A stretch of 64,000 nucleotides of DNA from assembly GCA_035693615.1 (NCBI GenBank), contig DASSGH010000008.1, forward strand, positions 1-64,000. The letters run 5' to 3'. The position numbers were made by a program, and so were the translations under genes. This DNA is from VAZQ01 sp035693615. GTDB lineage: Bacteria > Pseudomonadota > Alphaproteobacteria > Rhizobiales > Xanthobacteraceae. The notes beneath the pieces are model-generated. The model worked only from the letters and a program-made list of their open reading frames with translations, did no database searches and was not told where the DNA came from. Positions 25,160 to 33,739 of this stretch are shown one piece after another. Every line of letters starts with the position of its first letter. The stretch's first letter is position 1.

Positions 25160-26032
25160 GTGGACGAATTCCTCCAGCATCTCCTCAATGCCGTCATGCT
25201 CGGCGGCACGTATGCCCTGCTCGGCATCGGGTTGACGCTGATCTTCGGCATCATGCGCGTGGTGAATTTCGCCCATGGCGAGCTCTACGCGTTCGGCGCT
25301 TATGCCGTCTATCTCGTGGTCCCCGCGCTCGGCCTCAATTTCTTTCTCGGGCTTATCGTCGCGGTGATCGCGGGGGCGCTTCTCGGCGCGCTGATCGAGA
25401 TCGCGCTGCTGCGGCCGATGCGCGGCGCCGACATCGATACCGTGATGCTGGTGATGATCGGCGCCTGGATCGTGATGCAGAACACCGAGCTGCTGCTCTG
25501 GGGCGGCGTGGCCAAGGCGATCGTCACCCCGTTCCCGGAGGCGCCGTTGGTGATCGGACCGGTATCCATATCGTGGCTGCGCCTGTTCGTCCTCGCCGCG
25601 GCGCTCATTTTGATCGCGGCGAGCTACGTCCTCATCCAGCGCACCAAGCTCGGCAAGGCGATGCGCGCGACCTTCCAGGACGCCGACACGGCGGCGCTGA
25701 TGGGAGTGAACATCACGGGCATCTTCACCGCGACCTTCGCCATCGGCTCCGCGCTTGCGGCCGCGGCGGGGGCGCTGCTCGGTCCGGTCTTTCTGGTGAC
25801 GCCCACCATGGGCGACCTCGCCTCGCTGAAGGCCTTCGCCATCGTCATCCTCGGCGGTCTCGGCAACATCACCGGCGCCACCGTCGGCGGCTTCATCCTG
25901 GCCTTTGTCGAGGAGATCGGCGCCGGCTACGTCTCCTCCGGTTACCGCGACGCCATGGGCTTCTTGATCATCATCATCGTGCTGCTGTTCAGGCCAACCG
26001 GACTGTTCGCGCGGGCGGAGCGCGTCGGATGA
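25160..26032 (+). CDS. livH: Liv-type ABC transporter permease LivH
   Basis: This 290-residue inner-membrane permease is one of the two channel subunits of the Liv-type importer. It has about eight membrane segments and opens with the family-typical LLNAVMLGGTYALLGIGLTLIFGIMRVVNFAHGELY. It starts at GTG with GAGAGG a few bases upstream. Its stop overlaps the LivM start by four bases. The C-terminus ends in the usual LLFRPTGLFARAERVG. Function as a high-affinity importer subunit is firm; the substrate is unknown and need not be an amino acid. Confidence 0.94.
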   Translation: MDEFLQHLLNAVMLGGTYALLGIGLTLIFGIMRVVNFAHGELYAFGAYAVYLVVPALGLNFFLGLIVAVIAGALLGALIEIALLRPMRGADIDTVMLVMIGAWIVMQNTELLLWGGVAKAIVTPFPEAPLVIGPVSISWLRLFVLAAALILIAASYVLIQRTKLGKAMRATFQDADTAALMGVNITGIFTATFAIGSALAAAAGALLGPVFLVTPTMGDLASLKAFAIVILGGLGNITGATVGGFILAFVEEIGAGYVSSGYRDAMGFLIIIIVLLFRPTGLFARAERVG

Positions 26033-27048
26033 AGCGCGCCTTGCCGGCGGTGTGGCTCGTCCTCTTCCTCACCGTTCCGCTGTGGCTGCAGGACCAGTAC
26101 CTGCTGCACATCCTGATCATCACCGGCATTTTCATCATCGCGGCGATGAGTCTCAACCTGCTGCTCGGCTATACCGGGCAGCTCAGCCTCGGGCACGTGG
26201 CGTTCTTCGGCATCGGCGCCTATGCCAGCGCCTTGACGACCCTTGGTTTCGATATCGACTTGTTCGGATTGCGCGTGGCGCATCAGCCTTGGCCCGCCAT
26301 CATCGGCTTGTTGGTCGGCATGGTGGTCGCCGGATTGAGCGGCTACGCGATCGGCCGGCTTTCGTTCAAGGTGCGCGGCGCCTACTTCGTGATCGTCACC
26401 ATCAGCTTCGCCGAGGTCACGCGGCTCGTCGCGCTCAATTGGGTAGAGCTGACGCAGGGGCCGTTGGCGCTCACCAATATTCCTCCCTATACGCTCGGAT
26501 TTCCTGGGCTCGGCGACTACACGCTCTGGAACAAGACCGCCTACTACTATCTCGTGCTCGCGCTCGGGCTCATCGCCTACGTCGTGATCAGGCGGCTGGT
26601 CGGCTCGCGCATCGGCCGCGCGATGATCGCGCTCAAGGAAAACGAGACCCTGGCAAGCGCGGTGGGCATCGATGTGACGCGCTATCTGGTGCTAGCGGCG
26701 GTGGTGTCGGCGGCGATGGCCGGCGCCGCCGGGAGCCTCTATGCGCACTATCTCAAGATCATCGATCCCGACATCTTCCTGTTCATCTACACCGTCACCA
26801 TGGTGATCATGGTGATCACCGGCGGGAAGGGGACGCTCGCCGGCCCCATCGTCGGCGGCATGATTTTCGGTTTCCTGCCGGTGATCCTGCGCCCGTTTGC
26901 GGCGCCTGCGGTGCAATGGATCCTTTACGGCGGCTTGATGATCGCCATCGTCTTCGTCCTGCCGCAAGGCATCGTTCCGGCGCTGCAACGCTTCGTCGCC
27001 AACCGGCCGGCCCGCAAGGGCGGCGCCGGCGCGAGAGGATTGGAATGA
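26029..27048 (+). CDS. livM: Liv-type ABC transporter permease LivM
   Basis: This 339-residue second channel subunit has the characteristic MSLNLLLGYTGQLSLGHVAFFGIGAYASAL near the N-terminus and GRAMIALKENETLASAVGIDVTRYL, the loop that contacts the ATPases, at about 200-225. The ATG at 26029 overlaps the LivH stop, and its own TGA overlaps the LivG start. The frame stays open further upstream inside livH, but the real start is clear from the ATGA junction and family alignment. It forms a heterodimer with LivH. Confidence 0.94.
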   Translation: MKRALPAVWLVLFLTVPLWLQDQYLLHILIITGIFIIAAMSLNLLLGYTGQLSLGHVAFFGIGAYASALTTLGFDIDLFGLRVAHQPWPAIIGLLVGMVVAGLSGYAIGRLSFKVRGAYFVIVTISFAEVTRLVALNWVELTQGPLALTNIPPYTLGFPGLGDYTLWNKTAYYYLVLALGLIAYVVIRRLVGSRIGRAMIALKENETLASAVGIDVTRYLVLAAVVSAAMAGAAGSLYAHYLKIIDPDIFLFIYTVTMVIMVITGGKGTLAGPIVGGMIFGFLPVILRPFAAPAVQWILYGGLMIAIVFVLPQGIVPALQRFVANRPARKGGAGARGLE

Positions 27049-27842
27049 TGCCGGCAGCCAGTACCCCGGGGCAGGCGGTCCTTTCGATCGCGCATGTGGC
27101 GGTGCATTTCGGCGGGCTTGTTGCGCTTTCCGATCTCGATTTCACGGTCGGCGAAGGAGAGATCGTCAGCCTGATCGGGCCGAACGGCGCCGGCAAGACC
27201 ACCGCCTTCAACGTGTTTACCGGGTTTCTCAAACCCACGGCCGGCGAGGTTCGCTATCGCAACACGTTGTTGAACGGCCTCAAGCCGTACGAAATCGCGG
27301 CCCTCGGGCTCGTCCGAACATTCCAGCGCACGAGCATCTTCGAGAACAACACGGTGTTCGAGAACGTGCTGATCGGATTGCACCGGCTGGGACGTTCGCG
27401 GCTGTGGGACACGCTGCTGGCGCTGCCGCGCGAACACGCCGCGGAACGGGAGCTTGCCGACAAGGCGCGCGAGATCTTGCGCGTCGTGGGGCTCGAGCGC
27501 CGGGCGGCCGACGTTGCCGCCACCCTTCCTTACGGCGAGCAGCGCCTGCTCGGCATGGCTTTGGCGCTGGCGGCGCAGCCGTCCATGCTGCTGCTGGACG
27601 AGCCGGTGTCCGGCATGAACCCGAGCGAGAGCGCCAGGGTCATGACACTGGTGGAGAGCATTCGGGCGTCGGGCGTCACCATCCTCTTGGTCGAGCACGA
27701 CATGCCGATGGTCATGCGGGTGTCGGACCGCATCGTCGTCCTCAACTACGGCCGCATCATCGCCGAAGGTACCCCCGCCGTGATCCAGAAAAATCCCGAC
27801 GTCATTCGCGCCTATCTGGGAGAAGGAAAGAAGCGTGCTTGA
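27045..27842 (+). CDS. livG: Liv-type ABC transporter ATP-binding protein LivG
   Basis: This 265-residue ATPase is one of the two motor subunits. Walker A is GPNGAGKTT, the Q-loop lies in LVRTFQRTSIF, the signature region is LPYGEQRLLGMALAL, Walker B is MLLLDEPVSGMN and the H-loop is LVEHDMPMV. The replacement of LSGGQ by PYGEQ is normal for LivG. Two adjacent ATGs (27045 and 27048) overlap the livM stop; the first is used, with GAGAGGA upstream. It overlaps livF by eight bases. Confidence 0.94.
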   Translation: MMPAASTPGQAVLSIAHVAVHFGGLVALSDLDFTVGEGEIVSLIGPNGAGKTTAFNVFTGFLKPTAGEVRYRNTLLNGLKPYEIAALGLVRTFQRTSIFENNTVFENVLIGLHRLGRSRLWDTLLALPREHAAERELADKAREILRVVGLERRAADVAATLPYGEQRLLGMALALAAQPSMLLLDEPVSGMNPSESARVMTLVESIRASGVTILLVEHDMPMVMRVSDRIVVLNYGRIIAEGTPAVIQKNPDVIRAYLGEGKKRA

Positions 27843-28539
27843 GCTGCGCGATGTGGTCTGCCGCTACGGCCAGGTGACGGCGCTCAAGGGAGTGTCACTC
27901 ACCGTCGGCAAAGGCCAGCTGGTCGCCCTCATCGGCGCGAACGGCGCCGGCAAGACCACGACGCTCAAGGCGATCTCGGGACTGTTGCATCCGAGCGCCG
28001 GAAGCATCGTGTTTGACGGACACGACATCACTCATGCCTCCGCGCGCACCATCCTCTCGCTCGGGCTGGCGCATTGTCCGGAAGGGCGGCACGTTTTTCC
28101 GCAAATGACGGTGCTGGAGAATCTTGAGATGGGCTGTTATCTGCGCACCGACCGCCGCGAGATCGCCGCCGACATGACGCGGGTGTTCGATCAATTTCCG
28201 CGTCTCGCCGAGCGCCGGCGGCAGCCGGCGGGGACCTTGTCCGGCGGCGAGCAGCAGATGCTCGCAATCGGCCGCGCGCTGATGTCGCGGCCCAAGCTCA
28301 TCTTGTTCGATGAACCCTCCCTCGGGCTCGCCCCCACCATCGTCGAGCGCACGTTCGACATCGTGAGCAACATTCGCGCTTCCGGCACGACGGTGCTGAT
28401 GGTGGAGCAGAATGCCTCCGCCGCGCTGAACATGTGCGATCACGCCTATCTCCTGGAATCCGGCGCGCTGGCGCTGGAAGGCAGCGGCCGCGAGTTGATC
28501 GACAACCCACACGTGCGCACGGCCTATCTCGCGGGGTGA
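27835..28539 (+). CDS. livF: Liv-type ABC transporter ATP-binding protein LivF
   Basis: This 234-residue second motor subunit starts at a GTG inside the end of livG, with AGAAGGAAAG as ribosome site. Walker A is GANGAGKTT, the signature LSGGEQQM, Walker B ILFDEPSLGLA and the H-loop MVEQNASAA. Length and motifs are standard. Together with the binding protein at 23692 and LivHMG it makes a complete importer. An amidohydrolase gene begins 72 bases after its stop on the same strand, hinting that the imported compound is its substrate. Confidence 0.94.
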   Translation: MLELRDVVCRYGQVTALKGVSLTVGKGQLVALIGANGAGKTTTLKAISGLLHPSAGSIVFDGHDITHASARTILSLGLAHCPEGRHVFPQMTVLENLEMGCYLRTDRREIAADMTRVFDQFPRLAERRRQPAGTLSGGEQQMLAIGRALMSRPKLILFDEPSLGLAPTIVERTFDIVSNIRASGTTVLMVEQNASAALNMCDHAYLLESGALALEGSGRELIDNPHVRTAYLAG

Positions 28540-28611
28540 CGTTTTGAGTCACGGACGGAACAAAGATATATAAGGTCGAAACTTTCTTACCCCGCGAGAC
28601 GGAAGCAAGCG

Positions 28612-30024
28612 ATGGCGCGAACGCTCCTCAAGAATGGCTACGTCGTGACCGTCGATCCGAGGCGCTCGGTATTCCCCGGCGGCTTTGTCGCCATCGACGA
28701 TGCGCTGATCTCCGCGGTCGGCCCGAGCGAGCGCGCGCCGGCGGCCGACGGTTTCGATGAGATCATCGATGCCTCCGGTGCAGTCGTGCTGCCCGGCCTC
28801 ATCAATATGCACCAGCATCACTGGTACACGCTGTTCAAGGGACTCTGTGACGGATATCTGCTCGAGGACTGGGTCAGTGAATTCCTCCTTCCCGTTACGA
28901 CGCAGCTCGATGAGGAGGCCATGCGGGTGTCGAGCTACATCGCCGGGATGGAGATGCTGGCGACCGGCACCACTTGCTCGCTCAATCATTCAGTGACGAC
29001 GACAAGCCCCGCGATCGTGGGTGCGACCATCGAACCCCAGCTAGAACTTGGAATTCGCCAAGTGTTCGCCAAGGAGCTGCGCTGCAAGACGCCAGGCAAC
29101 CCCCGCCATGCGCTGAGCCTAGACGAGGCGCTGGCAGACTGGACCGAGGTACATCGACGATGGCACGGCAAGCACGATGGCCGCGTGCGCATCGCCATGG
29201 TCATCGAGTCCAATGCGCATTGGGTCGCGGCCGGCATGTCGACCGAAGAGCTGATTTGCCGCGGCTATGAGCTCGCCAAAAAGCTCGATGCGCGCATTTC
29301 GACGCACATTGCCGGCGGCACGTTTTCGCTGGAGAAAGGATTCCTGAAATACCTGCGGGAGACCGGCCGCACCGACGTCCGCTATCTCATGCAGCTCGGC
29401 ATTCTCGATCCGCACTGGGTGCTGATTCATGGCATCCATTGTACGGAGCTCGATATCGAGCACATGGCGCGGGTGGGCTGCGGCTTCGTCTACACGCCGA
29501 CGAGCGAATCGATGCGCGGAGGCGGCATCGGCCCGGCGGCCAACGCTCTGCGCGCCGGGGTCAACGTGGCGCTCGGCACGGATGGACCGATGGTCGATTA
29601 CAGCGTCGATATGGTGGAGCAGATGAAGAGCTGCGCATTGATGCAGCACGTGCGTCACCTCGATCCCACGCGCATGCCGGCGGAGACGACCATCGAAATG
29701 GCGACCATCAATGCCGCAAAGGCGCTGGGCCTCGACGGCGAAATCGGCTCGATCGAGCCGGGCAAGCGCGCCGACATCGCCGTTTTCGATGTCGATAAGC
29801 CTTATGTCGGCGTCCTGCACCGCCCCATCTCGAGCTTCATCTGTGCCGGCAAAGGGAGCGACGTGCGCTGTGTGTTCGTCGATGGCGACCTTGTCTATCG
29901 CGCGGGAAAATTCACCCGCTTCGCCGACGGTGAGCGGATGCTCCGCGAGGGTGAGCGCATCGCCAGGCGCGCTCTGGAAAACGCCGGGTTGCGGCATCGA
30001 GCCGAGCAGCACTGGCGGGCGTGA
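28612..30024 (+). CDS. Amidohydrolase-family protein (ATZ/TRZ or S-adenosylhomocysteine deaminase-like)
   Basis: This 470-residue metal-dependent hydrolase or deaminase belongs to the subgroup that includes atrazine chlorohydrolase-type enzymes and MTA/SAH deaminases. The metal-binding HxH is H67-H69 in GLINMHQHHWYT; further ligands are expected in STHIAGG (near 224-230), HGIHCTE (near 276) and the LGTDGPM aspartate (near 324). The C-terminal composite beta-domain contains GSIEPGKRADIAVFD. The family acts on purines, triazines, pyrimidines and cyclic ureas, so an N-heterocycle is likely. It sits between the Liv importer and a NitT/TauT importer in the same direction. Confidence 0.9.
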   Translation: MARTLLKNGYVVTVDPRRSVFPGGFVAIDDALISAVGPSERAPAADGFDEIIDASGAVVLPGLINMHQHHWYTLFKGLCDGYLLEDWVSEFLLPVTTQLDEEAMRVSSYIAGMEMLATGTTCSLNHSVTTTSPAIVGATIEPQLELGIRQVFAKELRCKTPGNPRHALSLDEALADWTEVHRRWHGKHDGRVRIAMVIESNAHWVAAGMSTEELICRGYELAKKLDARISTHIAGGTFSLEKGFLKYLRETGRTDVRYLMQLGILDPHWVLIHGIHCTELDIEHMARVGCGFVYTPTSESMRGGGIGPAANALRAGVNVALGTDGPMVDYSVDMVEQMKSCALMQHVRHLDPTRMPAETTIEMATINAAKALGLDGEIGSIEPGKRADIAVFDVDKPYVGVLHRPISSFICAGKGSDVRCVFVDGDLVYRAGKFTRFADGERMLREGERIARRALENAGLRHRAEQHWRA

Positions 30025-30045
30025 GCGGAGACAAGCGTACACGTC

Positions 30046-30861
30046 ATGGACATCCTCGTTGAAGGCGTGTCGCGCATCTGGCCGGGTCGCAAGGGTACGT
30101 CCGTCACCGCGTTGCAGGACTTCAGCTACCACTTCCGCTCCGGACGATTCACGTGTCTCCTCGGTCCGAGCGGCTGCGGCAAGAGCACTTTGATCCAGAT
30201 CATGGGCGGGATCGAGGATGCGACCAGCGGATCCGTGCGCGTCGTCGATCCAGCTGTAACCTCGCGTGCCCGCCCGCTCGGCCGCGATTCCGTGATGGTG
30301 TGGCAGACGCTCAACCTGTTTCCCTGGCGCAACGTGCTCGACAACGTGGCTTTCGGTCTGGAAATGCAGGGAATGCCCAGGGCACAGCGGCACGCCAAGG
30401 CGCGCGCGCTTCTCGTATCGGTCGGCTTGCGCGGATTTGAAACCCATCTGCCGGGCCAACTCTCGGGCGGCATGCGCCAGCGCGTGGCGCTGGCGCGCGC
30501 CTTGATCATGGCGCGGCCGATCATGCTGATGGACGAGCCGTTCGGCGCGCTCGATGCCCAGACCAAGATCGTTATGCAGGAAGAGCTGCTGCGCATCTTC
30601 GATGAAACCCGCAAAACCATCGTGTTCGTCACCCACGCGATCGAGGAGGCGATCTTGCTCGGCGACGAGGTCATCGTCATGACCGCGCGCCCGGGCCGCA
30701 TCAAGGAGGTGATTACCGTCGATCTGCCGCGTCCGCGCTCGCTCGAGCTCGTGAGCACGAAGGCGTTCGGAATGCTGTTCGACCGCGCCTTCCACCTCAT
30801 CCGCGAGGAGGTGATGAAGTCGCTGGAGCAGCAGGCGGCTATGCTCGAGGAGGCGCAATGA
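30046..30861 (+). CDS. NitT/TauT-family ABC transporter ATP-binding protein
   Basis: This 271-residue ATPase of an SsuB/TauB-like importer has Walker A GPSGCGKST, a Q-loop in MVWQTLNLFPWR, the signature LSGGMRQR, Walker B IMLMDEPFGALD and the H-loop VTHAIEEA. It begins 21 bases after the amidohydrolase stop, and its own stop overlaps the permease start, so it opens the ATPase-permease-binding protein set. Gene order is reversed in strand but identical in content to the system at 6906-9738. Substrate unknown. Confidence 0.93.
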   Translation: MDILVEGVSRIWPGRKGTSVTALQDFSYHFRSGRFTCLLGPSGCGKSTLIQIMGGIEDATSGSVRVVDPAVTSRARPLGRDSVMVWQTLNLFPWRNVLDNVAFGLEMQGMPRAQRHAKARALLVSVGLRGFETHLPGQLSGGMRQRVALARALIMARPIMLMDEPFGALDAQTKIVMQEELLRIFDETRKTIVFVTHAIEEAILLGDEVIVMTARPGRIKEVITVDLPRPRSLELVSTKAFGMLFDRAFHLIREEVMKSLEQQAAMLEEAQ

Positions 30862-31649
30862 AGCTCTCCGCGCGCGGCCGCCGCATTCTGGAGTTGACGC
30901 TCCCCGCACTCACCGTGGTCGCGTTCGTCGCCGGCTGGGAGGCTTTCGTCGACCTGCGCGGAATTGCGCCGATCTACCTGCCGGCGCCAAGTTCCATCCT
31001 CGAATACTTGCTGCGCATGATCGCGGACGGCTCCATGGGTTTTAATCTCGGGGTTACGTTGCTGCGGATTTTCGCCGGATTTGCCGTCGCGGCCGTGGCC
31101 GGCGTCCTGGTCGGAGTCGTGATGGGCATGTCGCGCATCGCCGCGCGCGTGGCCGATCCATGGATCGCGGCGCTCTATCCGCTGCCGAAAATTTCTCTCA
31201 TTCCCCTGCTCATCATCTGGCTCGGCACCGGCGAGACCTATAAAATCGTGATCAGTGCCGTTTCGGCATTTTTTCCCATCGTCATCAGCGCCTATTCCGG
31301 CATCCGTCAGGCCGATCAGGGGCTGATCAAGGCCGCCAAGGATCTGGGAGCCAATCGCCGGCAGGTGCAGATGAAAGTGGTCATTCCCGCCGCCATCCCG
31401 AGCATCTTCGCCGGGCTGCATTTGGGAATGGGCGTGACGATCATTCTGGTGGTCGCCGCGGAAATGATCGGCGGATCCGGCCAGAGCGGCATGGGCTATC
31501 TGCTCATCCATGCCGGGCAGGTGATGGAGACGGAGAAGGTGTTCGCGAGCCTGGTCGTACTCGCGGTCATGGGCGCCCTCGTGATCAAGGCGCAGCAATG
31601 GATCGACCGCCGAGTAGCGCCGTGGACGGCGCTCCACGACGGCCACTAA
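30858..31649 (+). CDS. NitT/TauT-family ABC transporter permease
   Basis: This 263-residue inner-membrane permease has several hydrophobic segments beginning with LTLPALTVVAFVAGWEAF and the EAA loop (around KDLGANRRQVQMKVVIPAAIPSIFAG) for ATPase contact. The ATG overlaps the ATPase stop by four bases. The binding-protein gene follows after 17 bases. All features are normal for the SsuC/TauC group. Confidence 0.93.
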   Translation: MKLSARGRRILELTLPALTVVAFVAGWEAFVDLRGIAPIYLPAPSSILEYLLRMIADGSMGFNLGVTLLRIFAGFAVAAVAGVLVGVVMGMSRIAARVADPWIAALYPLPKISLIPLLIIWLGTGETYKIVISAVSAFFPIVISAYSGIRQADQGLIKAAKDLGANRRQVQMKVVIPAAIPSIFAGLHLGMGVTIILVVAAEMIGGSGQSGMGYLLIHAGQVMETEKVFASLVVLAVMGALVIKAQQWIDRRVAPWTALHDGH

Positions 31650-31666
31650 GCAAAGGAGACATGGGC

Positions 31667-32722
31667 ATGCTGAGACGCCGCATTTTTTCAACGCTGGTTC
31701 TGACTCTCGTCGCCGCGGCTTGGCTTCCCGCAGCGCCCGGCCGCTGCGCCGATCTCGTGCGCGTCGGGGAGGGCCCGTTCATCACCGGCGGCGGTTTTCT
31801 CGTCGCCCGGGAAAAGGGCTACTTCAAGCGGCTCGGTATCGACATCGATACCAAGATGTTCATCGACGGCGCCCTGGCGGTGCCCGCGCTCATTTCCGGC
31901 GAGCTCGACATCACGTTCATGACCGCCAACGCCGGACTGTTCAACTCCATCGCCAAAGGTGCGCCGCTCGTACTCTTTCTCGACCGCGGCAACAACAAGG
32001 TGGGCCGCGCCTATACGGCGATGAACGTCACGCAGGAACTTTATGACGAAGGCGTGCACAGTCCAGCGGACTTCGCCAAGCTCAAGGGCAAGAAAATCGG
32101 CCTGAGCGCGCTGGGCAGCATCAACCAATACACGTTCGCGCTCGCGCTACAGCGCGCCGGTCTCGATCCGCGCAAGGATGTGCAGTGGATAACCAACGTG
32201 CCCCAGCCGGATCTCATGAAGATGCTCGGGACCAAGCAGGTCGACGCCACCGACCTTGCTTACCAGTTCGGCGTCTTCGCCCAGGACAACAAGGCCGGGC
32301 CCGTGGTCGCCAAGGGCGACGACGTCGACCCGGACGGTCAAATCGGCATGTACGCCGCCAAGCGCGACTTCCTGAGGGACAAGCGCGACACAGCCGTGCG
32401 TTTCACCATGGCCTATCTGCAGGGCGCGAAGGAATTCAACGCCGCAGCGGCGAATCCCGACGCCAACAAGGAGATCGTCGAGATACTTGCCCGCACGACC
32501 GCGCTCGGCAAGCCGGAGCTGGTGCGCGCCATCGCGCCAAACTGGTCCTACGTCAACGAGGACGGGATCCCGAACGTGAAGTCGGTGATGGCGATGCAGA
32601 ACTATTGGGCCGACTATTTCACCTATGTGGAGAAGAAGGTCCCGGAGCAACAGCTGTTCGACCTAAGCATCGCCAAGGAGGCGGTCGGGCGGCTTGCAAG
32701 CGAGCGGCCGTTCGGAGGTTAG
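31667..32722 (+). CDS. NitT/TauT-family ABC transporter substrate-binding protein
   Basis: This 351-residue periplasmic binding protein of the NMT1/TauA type has a Sec signal peptide (MLRRRIFSTLVLTLVAAAWLP...) with a likely cut after GRCA, and the mature start DLVRVGEGPFITGGGFLVAREKGYFK. The ATG at 31667 is chosen because AGGAG lies eight bases upstream; the ATG six bases earlier is too close to that site. It completes the third importer of this class in the window. The cysteine near the signal end (RCAD) is not in a convincing lipobox. Confidence 0.92.
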   Translation: MLRRRIFSTLVLTLVAAAWLPAAPGRCADLVRVGEGPFITGGGFLVAREKGYFKRLGIDIDTKMFIDGALAVPALISGELDITFMTANAGLFNSIAKGAPLVLFLDRGNNKVGRAYTAMNVTQELYDEGVHSPADFAKLKGKKIGLSALGSINQYTFALALQRAGLDPRKDVQWITNVPQPDLMKMLGTKQVDATDLAYQFGVFAQDNKAGPVVAKGDDVDPDGQIGMYAAKRDFLRDKRDTAVRFTMAYLQGAKEFNAAAANPDANKEIVEILARTTALGKPELVRAIAPNWSYVNEDGIPNVKSVMAMQNYWADYFTYVEKKVPEQQLFDLSIAKEAVGRLASERPFGG

Positions 32723-32772
32723 CGCCAGCGCATTCCGTCCTGGTGCGGGGAGGGCTTTCTCCGGCGGGTCCC

Positions 32773-33495
32773 ATGCTGACATTCGTGCTCATCCACGGCG
32801 CCTGGCATGACGGCTCGTGCTGGGACGAGGTCGCCGCGCATTTGCACAACGGCGGTCACGTCGTGCACGCCCCGACCATCGCCGGCAACGGGCGCAATGC
32901 CGATCGGCGCGTCGATCACGCGGCCTGCACGAAGTCGATCGTCGACTTCATCGTGTCGCACGACCTTGGCGACGTGATCCTCGTGGGACACAGCTACGGC
33001 GGCACGATCATTGCGAAGGTGGCGGAAGCGGAGCCGCAACGGCTCAGGCGTCTCGTGTTCTTCAACGCCTTCGTGCTCAATGACGGCCAGTGCCTGTTCG
33101 ACGAAACTCCGCAGAACGTCGAGCACACCGAGCGCGGCGCAAAGGCGAGCGGCGACGATACCTTTCTTCCGCCGTTCGACTTGGTGCGCGATGTTTTTTT
33201 CAACACCGTGAGCCGGGAAGATGCACTGCGGTTCTACGGCAACTGGACGCCGCAGCCGATCCAGCCGTTCCGCGACAAGCTCGATCTTAAAAAATTCTTC
33301 CGCCTCGAGCTGCCCAAGAGCTACCTGCACGCGACCGAGGACATTCGCGTGCCGATGCCGGAACGCTCGTGGCACCCGCGCTTCTCCAATCGCCTGCAGC
33401 GATTCCGCTACGTGGCGATGCCCGGCGACCACGAGGCGATGTACACCAATCCGGCGCTGTTGGCGCAAAAGCTCGTCGAGGCGGGGCGCGACTGA
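32773..33495 (+). CDS. Alpha/beta hydrolase (EstC / methylesterase-like)
   Basis: This 240-residue cytoplasmic hydrolase resembles the small alpha/beta group that includes plant methylesterases and bacterial EstC. The oxyanion motif HGAW is at 8-11, the nucleophile elbow GHSYGG gives Ser74, and the catalytic His is in MPGDHEAMYTNP near the end; an acidic residue in TEDIRVP could complete the triad. It is the last gene of the plus-strand island, 50 bases after the binding protein, and is followed by a composite repeat. It may cleave an ester or related bond in the pathway; substrate unknown. Confidence 0.87.
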   Translation: MLTFVLIHGAWHDGSCWDEVAAHLHNGGHVVHAPTIAGNGRNADRRVDHAACTKSIVDFIVSHDLGDVILVGHSYGGTIIAKVAEAEPQRLRRLVFFNAFVLNDGQCLFDETPQNVEHTERGAKASGDDTFLPPFDLVRDVFFNTVSREDALRFYGNWTPQPIQPFRDKLDLKKFFRLELPKSYLHATEDIRVPMPERSWHPRFSNRLQRFRYVAMPGDHEAMYTNPALLAQKLVEAGRD

Positions 33496-33553
33496 GGCGA
33501 CAAGTCGGCGCGAGTCCTAAGACGATCCGAGCAGATTGAATGGCTCTCTCGTC

Positions 33554-33706
33554 CGTCATGCCCGGCCTTGGGCCGGGCATCCACGTCTTTCTCCGGCCTC
33601 AGTGAAGACGTGGATGGCACCGGAACTCGGTTTGCCCGAGTTCCGGAACTATTAGGCGCCGCAAGTCCGGTAAACCGGACTTGCGGTGACAAGCCCGGCC
33701 ATGACG
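33554..33706. repeat. Composite palindromic repeat, copy A
   Basis: The ends are CGTCATGCCCGGCCTTG and CAAGCCCGGCCATGACG, a near-perfect inverted pair. Inside, going right, are a simple hairpin arm (CGGCCTTGGGCCGGGCATCC), ATCCACGTCTTTC facing GAAGACGTGGAT, hairpin A (arms CCGGAACTCGG and CCGAGTTCCGG, 33620-33646) and hairpin B (arms CCGCAAGTCCGGT and ACCGGACTTGCGG, 33659-33686). It lies between the 3' ends of two convergent genes, so it could act as a two-way terminator. Confidence 0.9.
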
Positions 33707-33739
33707 TCAGTACGCGGTTTGCTATGAGCGGAACAAACT

